In this document: positions 16,886-25,642 of the stretch, piece after piece | Layout of the letters: the number at the start of each line of letters is the position of its first letter | Position numbering within the stretch: position 1 is the stretch's first letter | Source of the DNA: an uncultured Pelagibacteraceae bacterium | Lineage (GTDB): Bacteria; Pseudomonadota; Alphaproteobacteria; Pelagibacterales; Pelagibacteraceae | Reading direction: 5' to 3' | Assembly (NCBI GenBank): GCA_902541745.1 | Contig: CACBRW010000010.1 | Coordinates: 1 to 35,167 of the forward strand | Length of the DNA stretch: 35,167 nt | The notes under the pieces: generated by a model | The model's input: only the letters and a program-made list of their open reading frames with translations | Database searches by the model: none | What the model was told of the DNA's origin: nothing | Translations under genes and position numbers: made by a program

Positions 16886-17160
16886 TGTTTTTAATAAACT
16901 GTCCATACTGTGGAGAACGAGATCAGCAAGAATTTAAGGCCGGTGGTGAAGCTCATATTGAAAGGCCTAAGCAACCAACAGAATTAAGCGATGATGAGTG
17001 GGCAGAATATTTATTTATGAGAAAAAATATTAAAGGCATTCAATTTGAAAGATGGAACCATGCGCATGGTTGTCGTAAATGGTTTAATATGGTTAGAGAT
17101 ACTTCTAACGATCAAATAAAAGCAATTTACAAAATGGGTGAAAAACCACCTTCTCAATAA
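16885..17160 (+). CDS. soxD: Sarcosine oxidase, delta subunit
   Basis: Small zinc-binding structural subunit of the heterotetrameric enzyme. The 91-residue protein begins with CPYCGERDQQEF and ends with a HAHGCRKWFNMVRDT motif, so three cysteines and one histidine can hold zinc as in characterised SoxD. The middle carries LSDDEWAEYLFMRKN, also typical. It is translationally linked to soxB (TAATG) and followed by soxA after one base. Confidence 0.95.
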   Translation: MFLINCPYCGERDQQEFKAGGEAHIERPKQPTELSDDEWAEYLFMRKNIKGIQFERWNHAHGCRKWFNMVRDTSNDQIKAIYKMGEKPPSQ

Positions 17161-17161
17161 A

Positions 17162-20100
17162 ATGACTGAAAACTTAAGAGTAAAATCCAGCGAGTACATT
17201 GATGAAACTAATAGAATTTCTTTTAAATTTAATGGTAAAACTTATCATGGTTTTAAAGGTGATACTTTAGCCTCAGCGTTACTTGCAAATAATGTTCATT
17301 TAGTTGGAAGAAGTTTTAAATATCATAGACCAAGAGGAATTATGACGTCTGGTTCTGAAGAACCAAATGCTATAGTTCAAGTAAATCCTGGTACAAACAG
17401 AACAGAACCTAATGTTAGAGCAACCGAGTTAGAGATTTATGAAGGATTGGAGGCATCAAGTCAAAATTGTTGGCCAAGTGTAGAATTTGATATTGGTGGA
17501 ATAAACAATTTTCTCTCCCCTTTTTTTCCAGCAGGTTTTTATTACAAAACATTTATGTGGCCTGCTAGTTTCTGGGAGAAATATGAATTTTTCATACGAC
17601 ACTCAGCCGGTTTAGGAAAATCACCAACATCAAATGACCCTGACATTTATGACCACCAAAATATTCACTGTGATGTATTGGTTGTAGGTGCAGGTATATC
17701 TGGAATATTAGCAGCAAAAAATGCAGCTAAAAATAATTTTAAAACTTTGTTAGTTGATGAAAAAAATGAACTTGGTGGCTCAACTATTTTTGAAAATAAC
17801 GAATTTAACAAAATTGATAACAAAACTCCTTCTGAGTGGTTAAAAAAAGAAATAGAGGAACTTAAAAATATTAAATATCTTGAAATAAAAACTAGAACAA
17901 GTGTAGCTGCTTATCATCAATATAACTATCTTTTGGCTAGAGAAAATCTAACTGATCATTTAGAGGAAAAAGATAAAACAAATAAAATCAGACAAAGACT
18001 TCTAAAAATTAGAGCTAAAAAAGTTATTTTGGCCACAGGTGCTTTAGAAAGACCTTTGATATTTAATAATAATGATAGACCAGGAATAATGCTTTCATCT
18101 GCTGTTAAAAAATACAGTGAATTTTATGGTGTTGCTTGTGGTAGTAAAAATGTATTTTTTACTAATAATGATAGTGCTTACGAAAGTGCTATGTCACTAT
18201 ACAATAAAGGTATCAATGTTGAAGCAATAATTGACATTAGAGAACAATCTGAAAGTAAAATTGTCAAAAAATTAAAAGAAGCAGGTATTAAAATTTACTG
18301 GTCACACTCGATTGTTGATACAACTGGTTATAAAAGACTAAATAGTATTTCAATAATGAAACTATCTAATGATGGTGCTTCAGTTACTGGAAGTAAAATT
18401 TTTATTTCGTGTGATTGCTTAGGAGTTGCTGGTGGTTGGACGCCTGCAGTGCATTTATACACACAATCAGGTAGTAAACTTAAGTTTGATGAGGAAAGAC
18501 AGATTTTCTTACCAAATCAAAATACATCTGAACAAATAAGTGTAGGATCTTGTGGTGGAGATTTTAAAATTGATGAAATCCTTAAAAATTTAAATCAAAA
18601 GCTTAAAGATACTCTTAATATTAATGACACAGATTTAGATAGTATTAAAGTTGAGATTGATCAGGAAAATTCAAAAAGAAATATTTGGTTACTACCTTCT
18701 GATAAACCTTTAGGCAAAACTAAACCTTTTGTAGATTATCAAAACGATGCAACGGCTAAAGATATAAAATTAGCATTAAGAGAAGGTTTTAGATCTATCG
18801 AACATGTTAAGAGATACACAACTACTGGAATGGGAACTGATCAAGGTAAACTAGGAAATATGCATGCGTTGGGCATAATTGCAGATACAGCAGGAGTTAA
18901 AATGGGAGAATTAGGGACCACTACTTTTAGACCTCCTTACACACCATTAACATTTGGAACTATTGTGGGTCGAAATGTAGGAAAGTTTTTTGATATTTTT
19001 AGAAGAACACCAATGAATGATTGGCATGTTGAAAATGAAGCTGAATTTGAAAATGTTGGTCAATGGAAGAGAGCATGGTACTACCCTATTAACGGAGAAA
19101 CTATGTATCAGGCAGTACAAAGAGAAAGTAAAGCTGCTAGAGAAAGTGCTGGTATATTAGATGCCTCTACTCTTGGTAAAATTGATATTCAAGGAAGTGA
19201 CGCTTCTGAATTTTTAAATAGAGTTTATACAAATGCTTGGTCAAAATTAGCTATAGGGAAATGTAGATATGGCCTAATGCTAAATGAGGATGGTATGGTT
19301 TATGATGATGGAGTTACAACAAGATTAGGTGAAAATCATTACCTTATGACCACAACAACTGGTGGTGCTGCTAATGTTTTAGGTAAACTTGAAGATTATC
19401 TTCAAACAGAATGGCCTGAGCTTGATGTGTATTTAACTTCTGTAACAGATCATTATGCTACGGCGAGTTTATGTGGACCTAATAGTAAAAAAATTATTAA
19501 AAAAATAATTCCCGATTTAGATTTATCAGATGAAAACTTTCCTCACATGTCATTCAAAGAAGCGAAAATCGGCAATATTCAATGCAGAATAATGAGAATT
19601 AGTTTTACTGGAGAACATAGCTACGAAATAAATGTTCAAGCAAGCTATGGAAAAGATTTATGGGAAAAATGTCTGGAGGCAGGCAAAGAGTTTAACATTA
19701 CACCTTATGGAACTGAAACAATGCACTTATTAAGAGCAGAAAAAGGTTTTATTATTGTTGGTCAAGATACTGACGGAACAATGACCCCTATCGATCTTCA
19801 GATGGATTGGATAGTAAGCAAGAAGAAATACGATTTCATAGGTAAAAGATCTCTTTATAGGTCTGATACAATGAAAGAAGATAGAAAACAATTGGTGGGA
19901 TTATTAACCGAAGATCCAAATGTAATTTTAGAAGAAGGAGCACAAATCGTTTCTGAGTTAAATCAAAGTCCAGTAGAAATGCTTGGACATGTAACTTCAA
20001 GTTATTTCAGTCCCAACCTAAACAAATCAATTGCACTTGCAGTTGTCAGAGGTGGAAAAGACATGATGGGAAAACAACTTTTTGTGCCAATGGAAAATAA

Positions 20101-20167
20101 AAATATTAATGTCACTGTTGCAAATCCAGTGTTTTACGATGAGAAAAATGAGAGGTTAAATGCTTAA
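17162..20167 (+). CDS. soxA: Sarcosine oxidase, alpha subunit
   Basis: Large subunit (1001 aa) that binds NAD and tetrahydrofolate. Domain order: an N-terminal ferredoxin-like fold (about 10-110, RSFKYHRPRGIMTSGSEEPN), a two-dinucleotide oxidoreductase domain beginning at VLVVGAGISGILAAK (about 173-187), and a C-terminal GcvT/aminomethyltransferase half (about 640-1001, ending near GTETMHLLRAEKGF and DFIGKRSL) that captures the methyl carbon as 5,10-methylene-THF. A GTG at 17138 would extend the frame into soxD; the ATG at 17162, one base after the soxD stop, gives the expected start. The 3' end overlaps soxG by 8 bases. Confidence 0.96.
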   Translation: MTENLRVKSSEYIDETNRISFKFNGKTYHGFKGDTLASALLANNVHLVGRSFKYHRPRGIMTSGSEEPNAIVQVNPGTNRTEPNVRATELEIYEGLEASSQNCWPSVEFDIGGINNFLSPFFPAGFYYKTFMWPASFWEKYEFFIRHSAGLGKSPTSNDPDIYDHQNIHCDVLVVGAGISGILAAKNAAKNNFKTLLVDEKNELGGSTIFENNEFNKIDNKTPSEWLKKEIEELKNIKYLEIKTRTSVAAYHQYNYLLARENLTDHLEEKDKTNKIRQRLLKIRAKKVILATGALERPLIFNNNDRPGIMLSSAVKKYSEFYGVACGSKNVFFTNNDSAYESAMSLYNKGINVEAIIDIREQSESKIVKKLKEAGIKIYWSHSIVDTTGYKRLNSISIMKLSNDGASVTGSKIFISCDCLGVAGGWTPAVHLYTQSGSKLKFDEERQIFLPNQNTSEQISVGSCGGDFKIDEILKNLNQKLKDTLNINDTDLDSIKVEIDQENSKRNIWLLPSDKPLGKTKPFVDYQNDATAKDIKLALREGFRSIEHVKRYTTTGMGTDQGKLGNMHALGIIADTAGVKMGELGTTTFRPPYTPLTFGTIVGRNVGKFFDIFRRTPMNDWHVENEAEFENVGQWKRAWYYPINGETMYQAVQRESKAARESAGILDASTLGKIDIQGSDASEFLNRVYTNAWSKLAIGKCRYGLMLNEDGMVYDDGVTTRLGENHYLMTTTTGGAANVLGKLEDYLQTEWPELDVYLTSVTDHYATASLCGPNSKKIIKKIIPDLDLSDENFPHMSFKEAKIGNIQCRIMRISFTGEHSYEINVQASYGKDLWEKCLEAGKEFNITPYGTETMHLLRAEKGFIIVGQDTDGTMTPIDLQMDWIVSKKKYDFIGKRSLYRSDTMKEDRKQLVGLLTEDPNVILEEGAQIVSELNQSPVEMLGHVTSSYFSPNLNKSIALAVVRGGKDMMGKQLFVPMENKNINVTVANPVFYDEKNERLNA

Positions 20168-20723
20168 TTATAATTCAGTTATTAAAAATGAAATTAATCA
20201 AGAAAGTGTTTCAGTAAAAGAAATCTCTCAAGTAATGAAAATTAATTTAAGAGGTAAAAGAAGAGAGTTTTTAACAAATATTGGTAAAAATCTTAATATG
20301 ATCCTACCTACAGAGGCAAACACTTCAACAACTAGTGATAAATTAACAGCAATATGGCTTAGCCCAGATGAATGGATGATAGTTTCTAACCAACTTGTAA
20401 GTAAGGACACCAACAAGTACGAGCTACATGAAATGTTATTTAATAGTATTTCAAAAACAAATTTAGGTGCTGTTACTGATGTAACAGATCAATTTGTTCA
20501 ATTAGAACTTAAAGGCAAAAATATTTATGAAATTTTTTCAGCAGGATCTCCCTTCAATTTTAATGAATTTAAAGAAAAGAAAGGATCAACAACTCAGACA
20601 GTTTTAAATCATATAGATGTGATTCTGCACCATAAAGATGAAAATATTGTAAATCTGTTTGTTAGAAGATCTTTTTCTGAACATCTTTTTTCTTGGATTG
20701 AAGACTGTGCTTCAAGAATATAA
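20160..20723 (+). CDS. soxG: Sarcosine oxidase, gamma subunit
   Basis: Fourth subunit of the complex (187 aa), structurally related to the GcvT fold. Recognised by position after soxA and by the LTAIWLSPDEWMIV core (about 61-74), DVTDQFVQLELKG, and VNLFVRRSFSEHLFSWIED near the C-terminus. Sequence conservation in this family is low, so context carries much of the call. The stop is followed after two bases by the stop of the nuclease gene on the minus strand, leaving no room for a separate terminator. Confidence 0.92.
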   Translation: MLNYNSVIKNEINQESVSVKEISQVMKINLRGKRREFLTNIGKNLNMILPTEANTSTTSDKLTAIWLSPDEWMIVSNQLVSKDTNKYELHEMLFNSISKTNLGAVTDVTDQFVQLELKGKNIYEIFSAGSPFNFNEFKEKKGSTTQTVLNHIDVILHHKDENIVNLFVRRSFSEHLFSWIEDCASRI

Positions 20724-20725
20724 AC

Positions 20726-21253
20726 TTATTTTTTTCTTCTAAACTCCCATGGCATTTCAAATTTACCTTGCCAAATACCTTTTTTTTCATTTTTAGCATT
20801 AATTTCATTTGATATATATTTTTTTGAGTATTTTCTATAAGCTACTGCATAACCGTTTGAAACTAACCAAGAATTCAGATTTAAATTTCTTTTATAGCAC
20901 TCTCCAATCAATCTTTTATATCTGTCAATATCAAAAATTTTACAAGTTATTACTTTGTTATTTATTTTTTTTTGTAATTTTTGAGTTGAAATTTTTCCAC
21001 ATGGATAATCTTTAGTAAAAGTAAAAAAAATTATTGTTAAATATGGTTTTTTACACTTTTGCTTGAATTCAGGTGCATCAATTCCATGCAATCTTATTTT
21101 TTTTGAATTTATTTTTATTGTATCACCATCAATAATTTGAGCATTTCCAGAAATTTCTTTTATCTCTTCAGACTTAACATCTTTATATGTTAGAATAAAA
21201 AATATCGAACAGATTATGATTAAAATTATCGCTTTCCTTTTTGTAAAAAACAT
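20726..21253 (-). CDS. Membrane-anchored or exported staphylococcal-nuclease-like protein
   Basis: A 175-residue protein with a hydrophobic N-terminus (about residues 6-22, KAIILIIICSIFFILTY) acting as an anchor or signal peptide, followed by an SNase domain: AQIIDGDTIKI, KIRLHGIDAPEFKQKC and CKIFDIDRYKRLIGECY supply the Asp, Arg and Glu residues of the thermonuclease active site; SNGYAVAYRKYSKKY closes the barrel. The frame can be opened two codons earlier at a TTG; ATG at 21251-21253 is preferred. It probably cleaves nucleic acid outside the cytoplasm; a role in nutrient scavenging is inference. Last gene of the gatC run, 12 bases after the MATE gene. Confidence 0.85.
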   Translation of the reverse strand: MFFTKRKAIILIIICSIFFILTYKDVKSEEIKEISGNAQIIDGDTIKINSKKIRLHGIDAPEFKQKCKKPYLTIIFFTFTKDYPCGKISTQKLQKKINNKVITCKIFDIDRYKRLIGECYKRNLNLNSWLVSNGYAVAYRKYSKKYISNEINAKNEKKGIWQGKFEMPWEFRRKK

Positions 21254-21265
21254 ATTCAAAAAATA

Positions 21266-22603
21266 TTAAACATTAGCCAATTTATGTTTAATATAATATT
21301 TAACATAAAATAGTAATATCAATGATATCATCCATTGAAAGATAGCCCAAATATAGAAAAAAGTTTTAAAATCTGCATTAAAATACTTTGCAATGTAAAA
21401 GGACAAAACTGGTACTATCACATTTCTGGCAATATTATTAACCATGGCTTTTTCAGATTTTTTTAATGCCATAAAAAATCCATTTGATAAAAAAAATATT
21501 GGATAAGCAGGTAAAATAAATGCAGAAATCTTAAGGTACATCGAGCCATACATAATTACATCTGGATTTGAAGAAAAGAATTTAGGAACAATGTCAGCAC
21601 TTATAAAAATAATTACACCAGCAATTAACATTATAAATAGACCGTATTTTATTGAAGTGAAATATGATTGCTCCACTCTATCGTAATATTTTGCTCCAAT
21701 ATTTTGTGCTATTATAGAAATTATTGCAGTATTAATTCCTAAAATTGGTAACAAAACTACTTGCTCAATTCTTGTAGCAGATCCATACCCTGCTACAGCA
21801 TATTCACCAAATAATCCAACATATGTAAAAACAACTGTTGCGGCAATAGAATATCCTAATATGGCAATTGTAATTGGCATTGATTGAAAAAAAATATTTT
21901 TTAAGAAAAAAAATTTAGCTTTGAAATGGTCTAAAGTTATTTGTTTAATTCTTTGATTATTTAATATTTTTATCAGAATAACCAACAAAGATACAAATTG
22001 AGCAATTAAAGTTGCTATCCCAATACCAGTTATTCCTAATGGTGGTATAAATAAAAAACCAAAAATAAAAATTGGATTTAAAATAATGTTTAAGAAAAAA
22101 GAAAATATTAGAACATTTCTGTAAGTTTTAGTATCTCCTTCTGCGTGTAAGAATGAATTTAATGCTACTACTAAAATAAATAATATCGTACCTAAAAAAA
22201 TTACATTTATATATTCGAGTCCAAGAATTGTTACTTCTTGAGAAGAATTCATTAATAAGAATATCTTTTCTCCAAAAGCAAATCCTAAAATAGATACAAC
22301 TACCGAAATTATAATCGAATAAATGATTACATTTACAAAATAACTTAAAACATTTCTTTCGTTTTTTTCTCCAATACTGCTGCCAATCAATGATGTACCC
22401 GCTACGGTAACTCCAATAGATGTCGCAATTATCAAAAAATATATAGGAAAAGACTTGCTCAAAGCAGATAATGCTTCTGGCGATATTTTTCCTGCATAAA
22501 AAGTATCTACGATTGTGTAAAGTGTTTGGAATAAAGTTCCTACACTTGCTGGAACAGCAAGTTTTCTTACTAACAACGAAACTTCATCTTTTAATAAATT
22601 CAT
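21266..22603 (-). CDS. MATE-family multidrug/toxin exporter
   Basis: A 445-residue integral membrane protein with about twelve hydrophobic helices in two similar halves. The N-terminus PASVGTLFQTLYTIVDTFYAG and GTSLIGSSIGEKN, mirrored in the second half by SMPITIAILGYS and GYGSATRIEQVVLLPILG, are typical of the DinF/NorM-like MATE group, which exports cationic compounds against Na+ or H+. The substrate cannot be predicted. It lies between trhO (14-base gap) and the nuclease (12-base gap) in a run otherwise concerned with tRNA, so the link may be only shared transcription. Confidence 0.9.
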   Translation of the reverse strand: MNLLKDEVSLLVRKLAVPASVGTLFQTLYTIVDTFYAGKISPEALSALSKSFPIYFLIIATSIGVTVAGTSLIGSSIGEKNERNVLSYFVNVIIYSIIISVVVSILGFAFGEKIFLLMNSSQEVTILGLEYINVIFLGTILFILVVALNSFLHAEGDTKTYRNVLIFSFFLNIILNPIFIFGFLFIPPLGITGIGIATLIAQFVSLLVILIKILNNQRIKQITLDHFKAKFFFLKNIFFQSMPITIAILGYSIAATVVFTYVGLFGEYAVAGYGSATRIEQVVLLPILGINTAIISIIAQNIGAKYYDRVEQSYFTSIKYGLFIMLIAGVIIFISADIVPKFFSSNPDVIMYGSMYLKISAFILPAYPIFFLSNGFFMALKKSEKAMVNNIARNVIVPVLSFYIAKYFNADFKTFFYIWAIFQWMISLILLFYVKYYIKHKLANV

Positions 22604-22617
22604 TAATTTAAGATTTG

Positions 22618-23523
22618 TTAATACTCTTTTTGGAAGATATGTCTTTTTCCTGCTTCTTTAGCAAGATTAATTTGTTTCTGTCTCATTCTAAATCTTGATT
22701 TTTGATTATCTGTTAGATTATCGTGACAATTTGGACATGAAACGCCCTCTTCATATTTTTTTAATTTTTTATCCTTAAGAGAAATAGGCTTCCTACAACC
22801 ACTGCAGATCGAGTAAGAACCAACTTTTAGACCATGTTTTAAACTAATTCTGTTATCAAAAACAAAACATTCACCTTTCCATAAACTTTTTTTCTTATTA
22901 GTTTTTTTCAGATAATTTAAAATTCCACCATTTAACTGATAAATGTTATTAAAACCTTTTTTTTCCAAATATACAGATGCCTTTTCACAACGAATTCCGC
23001 CAGTACAAAACATAGCTATAGGTTGATTTTTTTTTAATTTTTTTAGATATTTTGGAAAATCTCTAAAGTTATCAACATCAGGATTGATTGCTCCCTTAAA
23101 AGTTCCAACATCGTATTCAAATGGTTTTCTCGCATCAATTAGAACAGTATCCTTTTTTTTAATCAGCTTATTCCATTTGATTGGATCTACATGGCTATCT
23201 TTTTTCTTTATTCTTTTATTTAAAATTAAGTTCATAGGAACAACCTCGTTTTTGATTTTTACTTTAGGTTTATGAAATGGTTGGAATGAGCTTTTAGAGA
23301 CATTGCTAGAGTTAAATTCTTTAAATTTAAGAATTCTTTTTAAATTGTTAATTATGAGTTTAATGTCTACAGCTTTACCAGAGATAGTTCCATTTACACC
23401 CTCTTTAGAGATAATTATCGTGCCTCTAATATTTTTCTTTTTTAAAGTTTCTAATAAAACTTTTTGATTTTTCTTTAGATAGGAAATTTTAACAAATTTA
23501 TAAAAGCCAACTACTTCAAACAT
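22618..23523 (-). CDS. trhO: tRNA U34 hydroxylase TrhO (rhodanese-like, YceA family)
   Basis: TrhO performs prephenate-independent, oxygen-dependent hydroxylation of U34 to 5-hydroxyuridine in tRNAs reading four-fold boxes. The 301-residue protein has an N-terminal acylphosphatase-like fold (GTIIISKEGVNGTISG, 34-49), a rhodanese domain (about 111-210) with LIDARKPFEYDVGTFKGA and C173 in MFCTGGIRCEKAS, and a C-terminal four-cysteine pair, CSGC (240-243) and CPNC (263-266). These features match the YceA/TrhO group rather than plain sulfurtransferases. The ATG overlaps the stop of the upstream O-methyltransferase by one base (TAATG). Confidence 0.9.
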   Translation of the reverse strand: MFEVVGFYKFVKISYLKKNQKVLLETLKKKNIRGTIIISKEGVNGTISGKAVDIKLIINNLKRILKFKEFNSSNVSKSSFQPFHKPKVKIKNEVVPMNLILNKRIKKKDSHVDPIKWNKLIKKKDTVLIDARKPFEYDVGTFKGAINPDVDNFRDFPKYLKKLKKNQPIAMFCTGGIRCEKASVYLEKKGFNNIYQLNGGILNYLKKTNKKKSLWKGECFVFDNRISLKHGLKVGSYSICSGCRKPISLKDKKLKKYEEGVSCPNCHDNLTDNQKSRFRMRQKQINLAKEAGKRHIFQKEY

Positions 23524-24173
23524 TATAATTTTCTACAAACGGTCATTCCATCTCCAAGAGGAATTATTAATTTTTCAACCCGTGTATCCTCTAAGATATG
23601 ACTATTAAACTCTTTAATATTTCTGGTAAATTTATCATTATTGTTTTCATTAACAACTTCTCCATACCATAAAACATTATCAATGATTATTAGACCATTT
23701 TGGTTCAATAATTGTAAAGAACGTTCATAGTATTCAATATAATTCATTTTATCAGCATCAATAAAAACTAAATCAAACTTTTCATTTTTAATTTCGTCTA
23801 AACTTTCTAAAGCAGGTTTAATCAATGTTTTTATTTTATGGTCTTGATTAGCTTTTTTAAAAAAATCTATTGCAACTTTATTGGTTTCTTCATTTTTGTC
23901 TAAAGCAATTATTTTGCCGTCATCTGATAATGCCAAAGCCATAGATAACGTACTTAATCCTGTAAATGTACCTATCTCTAAAATTTTTTTGATATTTGAA
24001 ATTTTTATGATTAAATGCAGAAATTGACTTTGTGAAATTGAGATTTGCATTCTTTTGATATCACCAAGAGAAGTGTTGTAATCAATTATTTCTTTTTGGA
24101 CTGGATGTAAATTATATCCATGACTTAAAATATAATCTTGGAGTTCTTTAGTTATATTTAGGTCTGAACCCAT
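23523..24173 (-). CDS. Class I SAM O-methyltransferase (caffeoyl-CoA OMT-like); possible tRNA 5-hydroxyuridine methyltransferase (TrmR-like)
   Basis: A 216-residue Rossmann methyltransferase: motif I ILEIGTFTGLSTL (about 65-77), acidic D92, LVFIDADKMNY (D139, D141) and IIIDNVLWYGEVV (D165-N166) as the divalent-metal and SAM residues of the bacterial O-methyltransferase family, ending in PLGDGMTVCRKL. The family includes many enzymes of unknown substrate, but also Bacillus TrmR (YrrM), which methylates 5-hydroxyuridine-34 of tRNA to 5-methoxyuridine. Here the gene overlaps trhO, the maker of 5-hydroxyuridine, and follows gatCAB. Family call firm; the tRNA role is inference from context. Confidence 0.85.
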   Translation of the reverse strand: MGSDLNITKELQDYILSHGYNLHPVQKEIIDYNTSLGDIKRMQISISQSQFLHLIIKISNIKKILEIGTFTGLSTLSMALALSDDGKIIALDKNEETNKVAIDFFKKANQDHKIKTLIKPALESLDEIKNEKFDLVFIDADKMNYIEYYERSLQLLNQNGLIIIDNVLWYGEVVNENNNDKFTRNIKEFNSHILEDTRVEKLIIPLGDGMTVCRKL

Positions 24174-24178
24174 AAATT

Positions 24179-25642
24179 CTAAAGTTTTTTCTTTAAAATC
24201 TCATTAACTAATTGAGGATTTGCTTTTCCACCAGAAACTTTCATAACCTGACCTACAAAGAAACCAAATAATTTAACTTTACCTGATTTATATTCCGTAG
24301 CTTTGTCTCTGTTATCATCAATAACCTTGTCTATCAGTGCCTCGAGTGCTTTTGGATCGCTCTCTTGTTTTAAACCTTTTTCTTCAACGATTTTCTTAGG
24401 ATCCTTATCTCCTTCCATCATTTGTTCAAAAACTGTTTTTGCAATTTTTCCAGAAATTGTTCCGTCTTTAATTAAATTAATTAATTTTGATAAGTTACCT
24501 GCACTTATAGGGCTTTCAGTTATTTCTAAATTTTTTTCATTTAAGGCTGCAAATAATTCTCCAATTATCCAATTTGTTGCAAGTTTTACATCCGATTTCT
24601 TAATTACATTTTCAAAGTAATTTGATGTTTCAATATCAGAAACTAAAATGTTTGCTTCATAAGAAGATAACTTGAATTTTTCTATAAATCTTTTTTTCTT
24701 TTCATCTGGTAGCTCTGGAATTTCTGATTTTAAGTTTTCAATAAAATCATCTGAAACTTCTAATGGCAATAAGTCTGGATCTGGAAAATATCTGTAATCA
24801 TGCGCATCTTCTTTTGATCTCATTGATCTAGTTTCATTCTTTTTAGTATCAAAAAGTCTTGTTTCTTGATCAATCGTTTGACCATCCTCAATTAAATCAA
24901 CTTGTCTATTAGCTTCGTATTCAATTGCCATTTGCATGAATTTTATTGAGTTAACATTTTTGATTTCACATCGGGTTCCAAATTCTTTTGAACCTTTTTT
25001 TCTGACAGATACATTTACATCTGCTCTTAAAGATCCTTCCTGCATGTTTCCATCACAGGTGCCTAAATATCTCATTATAGATCTTAATTTTTTAATATAT
25101 GCATTTACTTCATCTGGGGATCTTAGGTCTGGTTTGCTTACAATTTCCATTAAAGCCACACCTGATCTATTTAAATCTACAAAAGTATTTTTAGGATCTA
25201 GATCATGAATACTTTTACCCGCATCTTGCTCCAAGTGTAATCTTTCTATACCTACCTCTTTTTGACCATCGGGCATATCAAGTATTACTTTTCCCTCACC
25301 TACAATTGGATCTTTAAATTGTGAGATTTGATATCCTTGAGGTAAGTCAGCATAAAAATAATTTTTTCTATCAAAGACAGATCGCTTATTGATTTTAGCT
25401 TTTAAACCAATTCCTGTTTTTATAGCTTGTTTTACGCAATACTCATTTATTACTGGCAACATTCCAGGAAATGCTGCATCAACTAAACTTACCTGAGTAT
25501 TTGGCTCAGCTCCAAATTTGGTCGCTGATGTGGAGAATAATTTCGACTGCGATGTAACTTGTGCATGGACTTCTAAACCAATGACAACTTCATATTGGTT
25601 GTCATGTCTATTAATTAGATATTCGGATTTGTTCTTGCTCAC
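24179..25642 (-). CDS. gatB: Asp-tRNA(Asn)/Glu-tRNA(Gln) amidotransferase subunit B, GTG start
   Basis: Subunit of GatCAB that binds the mischarged tRNA, phosphorylates the carboxyl group and amidates it. The 487-residue protein has [20 protein letters not shown] at the N-terminus, [36 protein letters not shown], the signature [11 protein letters not shown] and the C-terminal YqeY-like tRNA-binding domain ending VNEILKKKL. The start is a GTG at 25640-25642 forming GTGA with the gatA stop; no ATG lies before the conserved region. Presence of GatCAB suggests that glutaminyl- and/or asparaginyl-tRNA is made by the indirect route. Confidence 0.97.
   Translation of the reverse strand: MSKNKSEYLINRHDNQYEVVIGLEVHAQVTSQSKLFSTSATKFGAEPNTQVSLVDAAFPGMLPVINEYCVKQAIKTGIGLKAKINKRSVFDRKNYFYADLPQGYQISQFKDPIVGEGKVILDMPDGQKEVGIERLHLEQDAGKSIHDLDPKNTFVDLNRSGVALMEIVSKPDLRSPDEVNAYIKKLRSIMRYLGTCDGNMQEGSLRADVNVSVRKKGSKEFGTRCEIKNVNSIKFMQMAIEYEANRQVDLIEDGQTIDQETRLFDTKKNETRSMRSKEDAHDYRYFPDPDLLPLEVSDDFIENLKSEIPELPDEKKKRFIEKFKLSSYEANILVSDIETSNYFENVIKKSDVKLATNWIIGELFAALNEKNLEITESPISAGNLSKLINLIKDGTISGKIAKTVFEQMMEGDKDPKKIVEEKGLKQESDPKALEALIDKVIDDNRDKATEYKSGKVKLFGFFVGQVMKVSGGKANPQLVNEILKKKL

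Noticed and set aside
17138-17161. GTG start extending soxA eight codons into soxD
   Set aside because: The ATG at 17162 lies one base after the soxD stop and gives the normal SoxA N-terminus.
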